NCBI GenBank assembly: GCA_937870635.1
Contig: CALMZP010000131.1
Coordinates: 1-64,000, forward strand
Reading direction: 5' to 3'
From: an uncultured Acidobacteriota bacterium
GTDB taxonomy: Bacteria > Acidobacteriota > Thermoanaerobaculia > Gp7-AA8
DNA length: 64,000 nt
In this document: positions 35,666 through 46,444 of the stretch, one piece after another
Layout: the number at the start of each line of letters is the position of its first letter
Numbering within the stretch: the first letter of the stretch is position 1
The notes under the pieces: generated by a model
Database searches by the model: none
What the model saw: only the letters and a program-made list of their open reading frames with translations
Told to the model about the DNA's origin: nothing
Made by a program: the position numbers and the translations under genes

Positions 35666-35870
35666 GGACGAACTGCCTCCGTTGAAAAGAGGGTGACTCT
35701 AATTCAGCCGCCCTCAACCGTCAATGAAATCAAGCGATTCCCGTCACAGCCAGCCCATCCCGTTCCGCGGGTACAATGTGCTGAAACTACGTCCTCGGAG
35801 CGCGGCCGGCAAGGGCACTGATGTTGCAGAAGCGCGTCACCAAGTGACTAAAGGGTTCAACGGGAGACTC

Positions 35871-37031
35871 ATGAGCGCGCGGGCGTTGGCGGCAGTCGTA
35901 GCCGTGGTGTTGGCACTTCCCCTTCTCGGTCAGGAACCTGACCAGAGACCGGACGCGACCGTACTCTGCTACCACATCGTCGAATCGCCGTCCGACGAGC
36001 GGATGGAGATCAGCCGCGAGACCTTCCGCCAGCACCTCCAGTATCTGGAGATGACCGGCTACAACGTCATCCCGCTCCAGCATCTGTACGAATACGTCGC
36101 CGGCAAGCGCGAATCGATCCCTCCCAACGCGGTCGTCATCACCATCGACGACGGCTGGACGAGCGCCTACACGGAAGCGTTCCCTGAACTGAAGAAGCGG
36201 AACTTCCCCTTCACGCTCTTCATCTATCCGAACATCATCGGCAAGACCTCGATCGCCCTCAGCTGGGATCAGATCAAGGAGATGGCCGATGCCGGCGCCG
36301 ATATCCAGAGCCATTCTTTCTCGCATCCGTTCCTGACCAAGCGCCGTCATCCGTCGCTGGACGATGCGAAGTACGCCGCCTGGCTGCAGCGCGAGCTCGC
36401 CGACAGCAAACGCATCATCGAGAAGAAGGTCGGCAACAAAGTCCGGTTCCTCGCCTATCCCTACGGCGACTACGACACGCGCGTCGCTGCGTTCGCCGCG
36501 AAAGCCGGTTACGACGCGGCGCTCACCTGCGATTTCGGCAAGGTAAAGGTCGGGAGCAACCCGCTTCGCATGAAGCGCTTCGTCATCGACAAGAGAATGT
36601 CCTTCGCCGACTTCCGCCGCTATCTTGGCGCCGGAGCGATGCAGCTCGCCGACGTGACGCCGAAGCCCGGCGATTCAAAGGATCCTGTGACGGTGGTGTC
36701 AGCGCGCATCCCCAATCACGAACAGCTCGATCCGACCTCGGTCGGTCTCGCCGTCCTGAGTCTGGGCGACGTAGTCCCCTACGCTTACGACGCTACGACC
36801 GGCTCGATCTCGGTCGAGATCGACGAGAAGCCGGAAACGCTTCGCGGCAAATATCACCGTGCCGTGGTCTGGGCACGCGACGCGAAGAGCGGCAAGCGAG
36901 TCGAGGCTTCCTGGACGTTCCGGTTCCCGGAGGAAGTGCCGCAGCCGCAGCAGCCGGCTGCAATTGCGGCGCGGCTCACGCCCGCGGCTGGCGTGGCAAC
37001 AGGTGCCCCCACTGCGAACGAACGTCGCTGA
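35871..37031 (+). CDS. Secreted polysaccharide deacetylase (NodB homology, CE4)
   Basis: 386 residues from ATG 35871 (MSARALAAVVAVVLALPLLG), which makes an intact signal peptide; the longer track start would bury it. The NodB domain carries motif 1 AVVITIDDGWTSAYTEAFPELKKRNFPFTLFIYPN and the metal-binding motif 2 QSHSFSHPFL, with AYPYGDYDTRV further on. A C-terminal beta domain and a Pro/Ala/Gln tail follow. It probably removes N-acetyl groups from envelope or extracellular polysaccharide. Its stop is directly adjacent to that of convergent yhbY, with no gap. Confidence 0.9.
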   Translation: MSARALAAVVAVVLALPLLGQEPDQRPDATVLCYHIVESPSDERMEISRETFRQHLQYLEMTGYNVIPLQHLYEYVAGKRESIPPNAVVITIDDGWTSAYTEAFPELKKRNFPFTLFIYPNIIGKTSIALSWDQIKEMADAGADIQSHSFSHPFLTKRRHPSLDDAKYAAWLQRELADSKRIIEKKVGNKVRFLAYPYGDYDTRVAAFAAKAGYDAALTCDFGKVKVGSNPLRMKRFVIDKRMSFADFRRYLGAGAMQLADVTPKPGDSKDPVTVVSARIPNHEQLDPTSVGLAVLSLGDVVPYAYDATTGSISVEIDEKPETLRGKYHRAVVWARDAKSGKRVEASWTFRFPEEVPQPQQPAAIAARLTPAAGVATGAPTANERR

Positions 37032-37328
37032 TTACTTCGGCAGTTTGATCTCCGGCTTATCGTCCCGCGCGCGATACAGGATCGCGATCTTCCCGACGGT
37101 CCCGGCGAGGTCGGACAAGGTAGCCGCCGCAAGCTTCGCCGCGAGCTCCTTCCGCTCCCCGGAGTCATCGGACTCGATCTTCACCTTGATCAACTCATGG
37201 GCGGCGAGGGACTTCTTCGTCTCCTCGACGACCGCGTCGGTCACCCCTCCCTTTCCAACTCGCACCACCGGTTCGAGCGGATGGGCCAGACCCCTCAGAA
37301 ATTGGCGTTGTTTCGATGTCACGGTCAT
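37032..37328 (-). CDS. yhbY: YhbY family RNA-binding (CRM domain) protein
   Basis: 98 residues from ATG 37328 (MTVTSKQRQFLRGLAHPLEPVVRVGKGG). The CRM domain is complete: LRGLAHPLEPVVRVGKGGVTDAV, HELIKVKI and GKIAILYRAR. YhbY associates with pre-50S ribosomes. The proposed ATG lies inside one arm of a 107-bp palindrome, which also covers the expected ribosome-binding site; the track start 18 bp upstream is likewise in it. Expression may therefore be shaped by a hairpin in the leader. Confidence 0.9.
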   Translation of the reverse strand: MTVTSKQRQFLRGLAHPLEPVVRVGKGGVTDAVVEETKKSLAAHELIKVKIESDDSGERKELAAKLAAATLSDLAGTVGKIAILYRARDDKPEIKLPK

Positions 37329-37430
37329 GGTGTCAGGTCTGGACATTGGACATTTCTTCCAGAACTAGTGTGTGCCAGGCACACACTAGTTCTGGAAGAA
37401 ATGTCCAATGTCCAGACCTGACACCATGAC
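37324..37430. repeat. Perfect 107-bp palindrome with TGGTGTCAGGTCTGGA ends
   Basis: Base-by-base pairing from 37376/37378 outward to 37324/37430 shows 53-bp arms without a mismatch around a single central base (37377). The outer part reads TGGTGTCAGGTCTGGA, the same as the palindrome at 61169; the inner parts differ. It occupies the space between yhbY and the aminotransferase gene and includes the yhbY start codon. Confidence 0.97.
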
Positions 37431-37442
37431 ACGCCCAACAAA

Positions 37443-38552
37443 ATGTTCTCACGACGTACGAACTTCGGAGCGCCGATCAACCAACTCACCATAGCTCGCG
37501 AAGAGCGGCGGCGGCGCGGTGAGGAAATCCTTGATCTGACGGTCTCCAATCCAACCGAGGTTGGGATTGCGTATCCGCTGGACGAGCTGGCGGAGGCGAT
37601 GGCGCGCGGCGCGCGCATGCCCTACGACCCCCAGGCCCTCGGGATTCGAAGCGCACGGGAAGCGGTGGCGCGTGAGCTCGCGTGCGACGCGGAGGACATC
37701 GTCATCACGGCGTCGACGAGCGAAGCGTACTCGTTTCTCTTCAAGCTGCTGACCGAACCTGGTGACGAGATCGCGATCGCCGTTCCTTCCTATCCCCTTC
37801 TCGAGCACCTCGCCGCGATGGAGCTCGTGACGCTCCGTCCTTTCGCGCTCGAGTTTCACGGCCGGTGGGAGATGACCGAGCCCGACCTCACTCCCCGCAC
37901 GCGCGCGATCGCCGTCGTGAATCCCAACAATCCGACCGGATCATTCGCGCGGGCGGGAGAGTTGGCAGCGATCGCGAAACGCCCGCTCATCCTCGACGAG
38001 GTCTTTCGCGACTACCCCGTCGATGGCGGGCGTCCCGGAACACCGCCGCCCGACGTTCTCGCCTTTACACTCGGCGGACTGTCGAAGTCCGCGGGGCTGC
38101 CGCACTACAAGCTCGGCTGGATTCGAGTGAGCGGGCCGGAAACGGAACGGCGCGCGGCGATCGAAGGGCTGGAGATGATCGCCGACAATTTTCTTTCCGT
38201 TGCGACGCCCGTGCAGGCGGCACTTCCCGATCTGCTGAGGATCGGCCGCGGCATTCGAGCGGCGATTCTCGAACGCGCGCGGTCGAACCTCGCACTGGTC
38301 CGCCGGGCGCTTTCTGATCGTCCTTCGATCTCCGTACTTCCGGTCGAAGGAGGATGGTCGGCGACATTGCGCATACCTGCGATGATGTCGGACGAGGAGA
38401 CCGCGCTCGCCCTGCTGGGGCGCGGCGTGGTCGTCCATCCGGGGTACTTCTTCGACTTTCCTTCCGACGGTTTTCTGGTCGTTTCGCTCCTGACGCCGCC
38501 CGATATTCTGTCGGCGGGTCTGGGCAGGCTTCTCGAGGTCATCACACAATGA
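37443..38552 (+). CDS. PLP-dependent aminotransferase, class I/II (fold type I)
   Basis: 369 residues starting MFSRRTNFGAPINQLT. Fold type I landmarks: LTVSNPTEVG, TASTSEAYSFLFKLL, VAVVNPNNPTGSF (substrate and PLP Asn), PLILDEVFRDYPV (PLP Asp) and the Schiff-base lysine in GGLSKSAGLPHYKLGWIRVSG. It resembles histidinol-phosphate or aspartate/tyrosine-type aminotransferases. The substrate is uncertain, since no his operon is nearby. The stop overlaps the start of the next PLP enzyme (ATGA), so they are coupled. Confidence 0.88.
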   Translation: MFSRRTNFGAPINQLTIAREERRRRGEEILDLTVSNPTEVGIAYPLDELAEAMARGARMPYDPQALGIRSAREAVARELACDAEDIVITASTSEAYSFLFKLLTEPGDEIAIAVPSYPLLEHLAAMELVTLRPFALEFHGRWEMTEPDLTPRTRAIAVVNPNNPTGSFARAGELAAIAKRPLILDEVFRDYPVDGGRPGTPPPDVLAFTLGGLSKSAGLPHYKLGWIRVSGPETERRAAIEGLEMIADNFLSVATPVQAALPDLLRIGRGIRAAILERARSNLALVRRALSDRPSISVLPVEGGWSATLRIPAMMSDEETALALLGRGVVVHPGYFFDFPSDGFLVVSLLTPPDILSAGLGRLLEVITQ

Positions 38553-39706
38553 AAGAACACTGGATGCTCGACCCGGCCATCACCTACCTGAACCATGGAT
38601 CGTTCGGCGCTACGCCGCTGGCGATTCTGGCGAAGCAGGACGAATACCGCTCCCAGATGGAGCGCGAGCCCGTCCGGTTCTTCGTCCGCGAGCTCGAGGC
38701 GATGCTCGATGCGGCGCGGCGCGAGCTCGCGGCATTCATCGGTGCCGACGCCGAGGGTCTGGCGTTCGTCCCGAACGCCACGGCGGGGGTGAACGCCGTG
38801 TTGCGCTCGCTCGACCTCGACAAGCACGAGGAACTGCTCGTCACGAATCACGAATACAACGCCTGCCGGAACATCCTCGACTTCGTGGCCGAGACCTCCG
38901 GCGCCAAGGTCGTGGTCGTCGATATCCCGTTCCCGATTACGGGGCCCGACGCGATCGTCGATGCGGTTCTCGCGCGCGTCAGCGATCGGACGCGCCTGTT
39001 CCTCATCGACCACATCACGAGCCAGACCGCCGTCATCATGCCGGTCGAGAGGCTGATCGCGGAGATGGACAGGCGCGGCATCGACACGCTCGTCGATGGT
39101 GCTCACGCTCCCGGCATGATCCCTCTCGATCTTCAATCGCTGGGCGCCGCCTTCTACACGGGCAATCTGCACAAGTGGGTTTGCGCGCCAAAAGGGAGTG
39201 CTTTCCTTCATGTACGAGCAAACCGGCGCTACGGCATCAGGCCGGTCTCGATCAGCCACGGCGCGAATTCGCCGCGCACCGACCGCACGCGCTATCTGAT
39301 CGAGTTCGACTGGACGGGGACATTCGATCCTTCGGCGATTCTCGCCGTTCCCGATTCAATCCGCTTCATCGGATCGCTCGTGCCCGGCGGCTGGCCCGAA
39401 GTGATGCGCCGCAACCGCGAGCTGGCGCTGCGCGGCCGCGACATCCTGGCGAGGTCGCTCGGCGTTGCGCCGCCGGTACCGGACTCGATGCTCGGATCGA
39501 TGGCCGCGTTGCCGCTGCCCGACGGAACGGCCACGACGGCTCCGGCGCTCTACGGCGATCCGCTGCAGGATGCACTGCTGGAGAAGGATCACATCGAGGT
39601 GCCGGTCGTTCCGTGGCCGCACCCGCCGAAGCGCCTGATCCGGATCTCGGCGCAGCTGTACAACGAGGAAGGGGAGTACGAGCGGCTGGCCAGAAGTTTA
39701 TCCTGA
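38549..39706 (+). CDS. Class V aminotransferase, isopenicillin-N-epimerase-like
   Basis: 385 residues from ATG 38549, overlapping the previous stop by 4 bp (ATGA). It begins MKEHWMLDPAITYLNHGSFGATP, the typical start of the CefD-like branch. PLP landmarks: PNATAGVNAVLRSL, IDHITSQTAVIMPVE, LVDGAHAPGMIPLDLQSLGAAFYTGNLHKWVCAPKG with the Schiff-base lysine in HKW. Family members are epimerases, cysteine desulphurases or lyases; the name does not imply beta-lactam synthesis here. The final Leu-Ser codons and TGA stop fall in a small inverted repeat. Confidence 0.88.
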   Translation: MKEHWMLDPAITYLNHGSFGATPLAILAKQDEYRSQMEREPVRFFVRELEAMLDAARRELAAFIGADAEGLAFVPNATAGVNAVLRSLDLDKHEELLVTNHEYNACRNILDFVAETSGAKVVVVDIPFPITGPDAIVDAVLARVSDRTRLFLIDHITSQTAVIMPVERLIAEMDRRGIDTLVDGAHAPGMIPLDLQSLGAAFYTGNLHKWVCAPKGSAFLHVRANRRYGIRPVSISHGANSPRTDRTRYLIEFDWTGTFDPSAILAVPDSIRFIGSLVPGGWPEVMRRNRELALRGRDILARSLGVAPPVPDSMLGSMAALPLPDGTATTAPALYGDPLQDALLEKDHIEVPVVPWPHPPKRLIRISAQLYNEEGEYERLARSLS

Positions 39707-39727
39707 GCGAAGCGAAGGATAAACTTT
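39693..39727. repeat. Small inverted repeat AAGTTTATCCT...AGGATAAACTT between convergent genes
   Basis: An 11-bp perfect stem around TGAGCGAAGCGA, followed by T residues. It overlaps the stop of the class V aminotransferase and may act as a terminator for it; the loop shares the GAGCGAAGCGA core of the repeat at 22405. Confidence 0.7.
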
Positions 39728-39732
39728 CAGCC

Positions 39733-42135
39733 TCAGCATAAACTTCGGCTCAGCGCGGCATCCAGATCTTCCCCCCTCGTCGGTTTGGAGAGATAGTCGT
39801 CCATGCCAGCGGCCAGGCATTTCTCGCGATCGCCGCTCAGCGCGTTGGCGGTCATGGCGATGATGCGGCGGCGGCGGCCGCCGCGTTCACGTTCGCGGCG
39901 CCGCAACTCCATCGTGGCCTGATAGCCGTCGACGATGGGCATCTGGCAATCCATGAGGATGACGTCGTAGTCCTTCTTGTCGGCGGCGTCGATCGCCTCC
40001 TGCCCGTTCGGGACCGAATCGGCTTCGTACCCGAGCTTCTGGAGCTGCTGCATCGTCAGCTTGGCGTTCAGGAAGTTGTCTTCCGCGAGGAGCACGCGGA
40101 TCGTCTTGCGTTGCGCGGCAGTGAGCGGCACGGGTTTGGGCCGGCTCTGCGCAGGCTGCTCGACGGCGCGCGCCATCGGAATGGCGTCCTGCGCGAGGGC
40201 GACCGCCATCGCATCGAACAGCTCGTTCTGCCCCGCCGGTTTCGCGACGTATGCGCTGATGCCGGCATCGCGCAATTGCGCGCGATTGATCACATCCCCC
40301 GATCCAGCCATGAACACGAGACTCGTTGCGGCGAGCGCCGGGGTCGAGCGGATCTCGCGGGCGAACGCGATGACGTCGGTGTCGGCGGCGGCATCGTAGA
40401 GCACGACTCGAACAGGATCCCCCTGCGCCGAATCCTGCAACCCGCGGCGCGCCTCCACCGCCGATGAGGCCATATCGACGCGCATCTGCCAGACATCCTG
40501 AAGGTAATGACGCACGACCTTCGCGTTGGTCGATACGCGATCGAGGAGAAGAACGCGTTTCCCCTTGAAATCGAGGTCGGAGGACGCGATCGGATTGCGG
40601 CCATGGGACTGCTTCGGGAAGGGAATGCTGAACCAGAAGGTCGATCCCTTTCCCGGGAAGCTGTCGACGTCGATCAGGCCGCCAAGGCTCTCGACGAGGT
40701 GGCGCGCGGTGGCCAGGCCAAGTCCGGTGCCCTGATAGCGGCGCGTGGTGGCGCCTTCGATCTGCGAGAACCGTTCGAACAGCAGCAGGCGATCCTCCTC
40801 GGCGATTCCGATTCCCGTGTCGCGGACCTCGAACCGGATCAAGCGGTGAGTGTCGGTTTCCTTCTGCTGCGACACGCGCAGGCGAACCGTCCCGCTGTCG
40901 GTGAACTTGATGGCGTTCTCGAGCAGGTTCGTGATGATCTGACGCACTTTCGACTGCTGTCCGCGCAGGACCGCGGGGATCGCGGGGTCGTACTCGAAGG
41001 CCACGTCGAGATCCTTGCCGAGGGCGGCCACCTTCATGACTTCGACGACGCGGGCGAGAGTGCGGTACAGATCGAAGTCGACATTCGTCGCGGCGAGGCC
41101 CGCGGCTTCGACATTCGAAACGTGGAGAATGTTGTTGACGATCGCCAGCAGCTGCTCGGCGCTCTCGCGGGCCTGCGAAGCGAAGTCGCGCTGCTCCGCC
41201 GTGAGCGATGTGGCCCCGAGGAGATCGATCATGCCGACGATGCCGTTCATCGGCGTGCGGATCTCGTGGCTGACGTTCGTGAGGAACTGAGTCTTCAGGC
41301 GCCCGGCCTCGAGCGCCGCGTCTCGCGCGTTGCCGAGCTCCGCCTCGAATGCCTTTCGATCGGAGATGTCACGGAAGATCACGCGGACCATGACCGGAAC
41401 GCCGTCGAGAAGCCGCGGCCGGAATGACCCTTCCAGCGTGATCCGGCGCCCGCTCGACGTCACGAATACGGTCTCGATCACCCGCGGTTCACCGGACTCG
41501 AACACGCGGGCCAGCGAGCGGCGAAACTCTTCGCGCGAGTGCTCGTCGACGAACGTCTCCAGCGCATTGCGCTGGAGCTCCTCGGCCTTGAAGCCCAGGG
41601 TGTTCGGAACGGTCTGGTTGAAATGGACCAGCACCCCGTGCGAATTGATGCTCATCACCAGGTCATCGGTCTGTTCGAAGAACTCCCGGAAACGTTCCTC
41701 GAGCTCGCCAAGCTTTCGGTTGACTTCGATCTCGCGCGAGACCTGCCGCGCCAGGAGGCGCAATGCCACGACCTGGTCGGTCGCCATCTGGCGCGGATGC
41801 CGGTCGACGACGCACAGCGCACCGACCATGCGACCGCCGTCCATCACCGGCGCTCCTGCGAAGAAGCGGATGCCGGGATGGCCGGTGACGAAGGGATGCG
41901 TGGCGAATCGCGGGTCGCGGGCGGCGTCGATGATGACTACGACATCCGTGGCGTCCGCCATGCGGGTCGCGAAACCGAAGCCGGAAGCCAGCGTGGAGAC
42001 GTTCCATCCCCGCGACGCGACCACGCTCTCCCCTTCCTTGCCGAGGAACGTCAGGATGCCCACCGGCACCTGGCTGGTCCTCACTGCTTCCGCAACGATT
42101 GTGTCGAGCTCGCTTTGTGATCTGCTGATCTGCAC
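39733..42135 (-). CDS. Hybrid sensor histidine kinase (GAF-PAS-HisKA-HATPase-REC-REC)
   Basis: About 800 residues. I choose GTG 42135 because AGGAG lies 6 bp upstream, and because earlier ATGs overlap the divergent gene. Order of domains: GAF (about 10-160; FFAGAPVMDGGRMVGALCVVD), PAS (LVMSINSHGVLVHFNQTVPNTLGF), HisKA with the phosphorylated His in FLTNVSHEIRTPMNGIVGM, HATPase_c (ITNLLENAIKFTDSG, GTGLGLATARHLVESLGG), a diverged receiver (VLLYDRV-like start, VVLYDAAADTD), then a canonical receiver (LLAEDNFLNAKL, VILMDCQMPIVDGYQA, DYLSKP). It is cytoplasmic, with no membrane helix. Target unknown. Confidence 0.93.
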   Translation of the reverse strand: MQISRSQSELDTIVAEAVRTSQVPVGILTFLGKEGESVVASRGWNVSTLASGFGFATRMADATDVVVIIDAARDPRFATHPFVTGHPGIRFFAGAPVMDGGRMVGALCVVDRHPRQMATDQVVALRLLARQVSREIEVNRKLGELEERFREFFEQTDDLVMSINSHGVLVHFNQTVPNTLGFKAEELQRNALETFVDEHSREEFRRSLARVFESGEPRVIETVFVTSSGRRITLEGSFRPRLLDGVPVMVRVIFRDISDRKAFEAELGNARDAALEAGRLKTQFLTNVSHEIRTPMNGIVGMIDLLGATSLTAEQRDFASQARESAEQLLAIVNNILHVSNVEAAGLAATNVDFDLYRTLARVVEVMKVAALGKDLDVAFEYDPAIPAVLRGQQSKVRQIITNLLENAIKFTDSGTVRLRVSQQKETDTHRLIRFEVRDTGIGIAEEDRLLLFERFSQIEGATTRRYQGTGLGLATARHLVESLGGLIDVDSFPGKGSTFWFSIPFPKQSHGRNPIASSDLDFKGKRVLLLDRVSTNAKVVRHYLQDVWQMRVDMASSAVEARRGLQDSAQGDPVRVVLYDAAADTDVIAFAREIRSTPALAATSLVFMAGSGDVINRAQLRDAGISAYVAKPAGQNELFDAMAVALAQDAIPMARAVEQPAQSRPKPVPLTAAQRKTIRVLLAEDNFLNAKLTMQQLQKLGYEADSVPNGQEAIDAADKKDYDVILMDCQMPIVDGYQATMELRRRERERGGRRRRIIAMTANALSGDREKCLAAGMDDYLSKPTRGEDLDAALSRSLC

Positions 42136-42175
42136 CTGAATCTCCTGCGCACGCTTTCTGCAGCCGCTCGGCGGC

Positions 42176-42790
42176 ATGCGACAGCGCACCTTCATACTTC
42201 TCACCGCCGCATCGCTCGTCCTGACAGCTGCCGGCTGCGTTCGAGAGACGCCCGATCAGGACATGGTCGCCGCGACGGAGACCACCGTCACGAGCGGCAC
42301 CTCCACCACGGGAACGCTCTCCGCGACGACCACAGGTTCTACCGGCGGCAGCGTCAGCGCGATGTCACCTGCTGATAAGGAATTCGTGATTCAGGCAGCG
42401 TACACCGGGATCGGCGAAGTTTCCCTGAGCCAGGCGGCCCTGTCGAGGTCGGAAAACGCGCAGGTGAAGTCCTTCGCCCAGCGAATGGTCACCGACCATG
42501 GCCGCGGCAACGAGGAGCTGCAGAAGCTGGCCACCGTCAAGGGCCTGGCGCTTCCCACGGCACTCGACGATGCGCGTTCCGAGACGCTCGACGCGCTGCG
42601 CGCGGCAGGCCGGGACTTCGACGCCCGGTACGCGGCCCAGATGGTGGCCGATCACGAAAAGGCCGTCGCCGAATTCGAGAACGCCGAACGATCCGTCCAG
42701 GATCCGGACGTGAAAGCCTGGCTGTCCAGGACCCTGCCGGTGTTGCGCGAGCATCTGGGGCACGCGCGGCAGCTGGCCGTTCACCGTTAA
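42176..42790 (+). CDS. DUF4142 domain lipoprotein
   Basis: 204 residues. The signal peptide TFILLTAASLVLTAAGC ends in a lipobox Cys, followed by a Thr/Ser/Gly-rich linker. From about residue 62, SPADKEFVIQAAYTGIGEVSLSQAALSRSENAQVKSFAQRMVTDHG is a typical DUF4142 domain, a ferritin-like four-helix bundle; VADHEKAVAEFENAE and LPVLREHLGHA complete it. The usual ExxH-like positions are only partly acidic. It is exported to the periplasm or outer membrane; function is unknown. It is divergent from the hybrid kinase. Confidence 0.88.
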   Translation: MRQRTFILLTAASLVLTAAGCVRETPDQDMVAATETTVTSGTSTTGTLSATTTGSTGGSVSAMSPADKEFVIQAAYTGIGEVSLSQAALSRSENAQVKSFAQRMVTDHGRGNEELQKLATVKGLALPTALDDARSETLDALRAAGRDFDARYAAQMVADHEKAVAEFENAERSVQDPDVKAWLSRTLPVLREHLGHARQLAVHR

Positions 42791-42829
42791 CCGTTAAGGA
42801 CCGTTAATGCCTTCGGGCGTAGCGTCCAG

Positions 42830-42906
42830 GTGGAGCCGCGGGCGATCTCGCCCGCGGACGTGAAAACCGAAAGGCAACCCGCGGGCGCGATCGCCCGCGG
42901 CTCCAC
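42830..42906. repeat. GC-rich inverted repeat, GGAGCCGCGGGCGATC family
   Basis: 18-bp exact arms (42830-42847 and 42889-42906), each containing an internal CCGCGGGCGA-TCGCCCGCGG palindrome. Same family as the inner repeat at 22468 and the units inside the AI-2E permease gene at 52955. It is preceded by three short CCGTTAA copies (42784-42806). Confidence 0.92.
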
Positions 42907-42941
42907 CAGTCAGCGGACTTACAGTGAACGGTGAACGGAGC

Positions 42942-45616
<2,675 letters not shown>

Positions 45617-45623
45617 CGGTCGG

Positions 45624-46340
45624 CTACCTCACGATCCCAGTCAGCACGGCCAGCGGGAACGACAGGTTGCCGGCGGTGATGATCACGGCAAACGTCGTGG
45701 CGAAGGTCCGGCGCCAGGAGTTGTATTTCGGGTGCACCCATCCGACCGAGGCGAACATGCTCCACAGCCCGTGATAGAGGTGAAATCCGAGGGCGAGGTT
45801 GGCGATGATGTAGACCGCGGCCACCCACCACACCCGCAGCCCCGTGACCACGTTGCTGTAGGCGTCGTCCTGGATGAAGTTCGGATGCGCCTGCCCGGTG
45901 GTCAGATGCAGGAGGTGATAGATGACGAAGAGCAGGATGATCACCCCGCCCCACCGCATCGTGCGCGATGCGTACGACGCGGCCAGATAGTCGCGGTCGC
46001 GATACCCGACGGGCCGCGCCTCCCTGTTCATCTTCGTGAGCATCACCGCCGCGTGGATGTGAAACACCACGCAGACGAGAAGAAAGATGCGCATCAGCCA
46101 CAGCGCGCCCGTCTCCGGCATGGCCGGGGCACCGAGCGCCCGCAGCCAGTGTGCATATTCGTTCAGGTGGACGGCGCCCATGTACAGCTTCAGGTTGCCG
46201 ACCATGTGCAGGAAGATCCATCCGAAGAGGATCACCCCGGTCGCCGCCATCACGGCTTTCTTGCCGATGGCAGATCGATAGAAGTTACCGGCCCACGTCA
46301 TCTTGGAATTCACCTCGCGGATCGCTGCAGCGGCCGACAT
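45624..46340 (-). CDS. sdhC: Succinate dehydrogenase cytochrome b subunit (single-chain anchor)
   Basis: 238 residues with five transmembrane helices. His residues suited to ligate two b haems are visible in [46 protein letters not shown] and [16 protein letters not shown]. The length and single chain match the B. subtilis SdhC/Bacteroides FrdC-type family; no separate SdhD is encoded. It anchors SdhAB and exchanges electrons with quinone. First gene of the operon, 7 bp before sdhA. Confidence 0.93.
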   Translation of the reverse strand: MSAAAAIREVNSKMTWAGNFYRSAIGKKAVMAATGVILFGWIFLHMVGNLKLYMGAVHLNEYAHWLRALGAPAMPETGALWLMRIFLLVCVVFHIHAAVMLTKMNREARPVGYRDRDYLAASYASRTMRWGGVIILLFVIYHLLHLTTGQAHPNFIQDDAYSNVVTGLRVWWVAAVYIIANLALGFHLYHGLWSMFASVGWVHPKYNSWRRTFATTFAVIITAGNLSFPLAVLTGIVR

Positions 46341-46376
46341 GATACCGAATTGATTTCGTGTGTCATCCCGGCCCTT

Positions 46377-46442
46377 GATTTTGGATTTTGGATTTTGGAT
46401 TTTGGATTTGGGTCAATCCAAAATCCAAAATCCAAAATCGAT
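46377..46442. repeat. Heptamer inverted-repeat array, TTTGGAT flavour (copy I)
   Basis: Four to five TTTGGAT units, a loop of about 6 bp, then three to four complementary units. It lies between the sdhC start and the end of the metallophosphoesterase gene, so it probably sits in or near the sdh leader. Confidence 0.96.
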
Positions 46443-46444
46443 CA

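Noticed and set aside
33848-35821. 657-residue plus-strand ORF
   Set aside because: Antisense to the glycosyltransferase and TPR genes and crossing heptamer array H.
38549-39706. Beta-lactam biosynthesis from the isopenicillin-N-epimerase-like gene
   Set aside because: The family is broad, and no ACV synthetase, IPNS or expandase gene is nearby.
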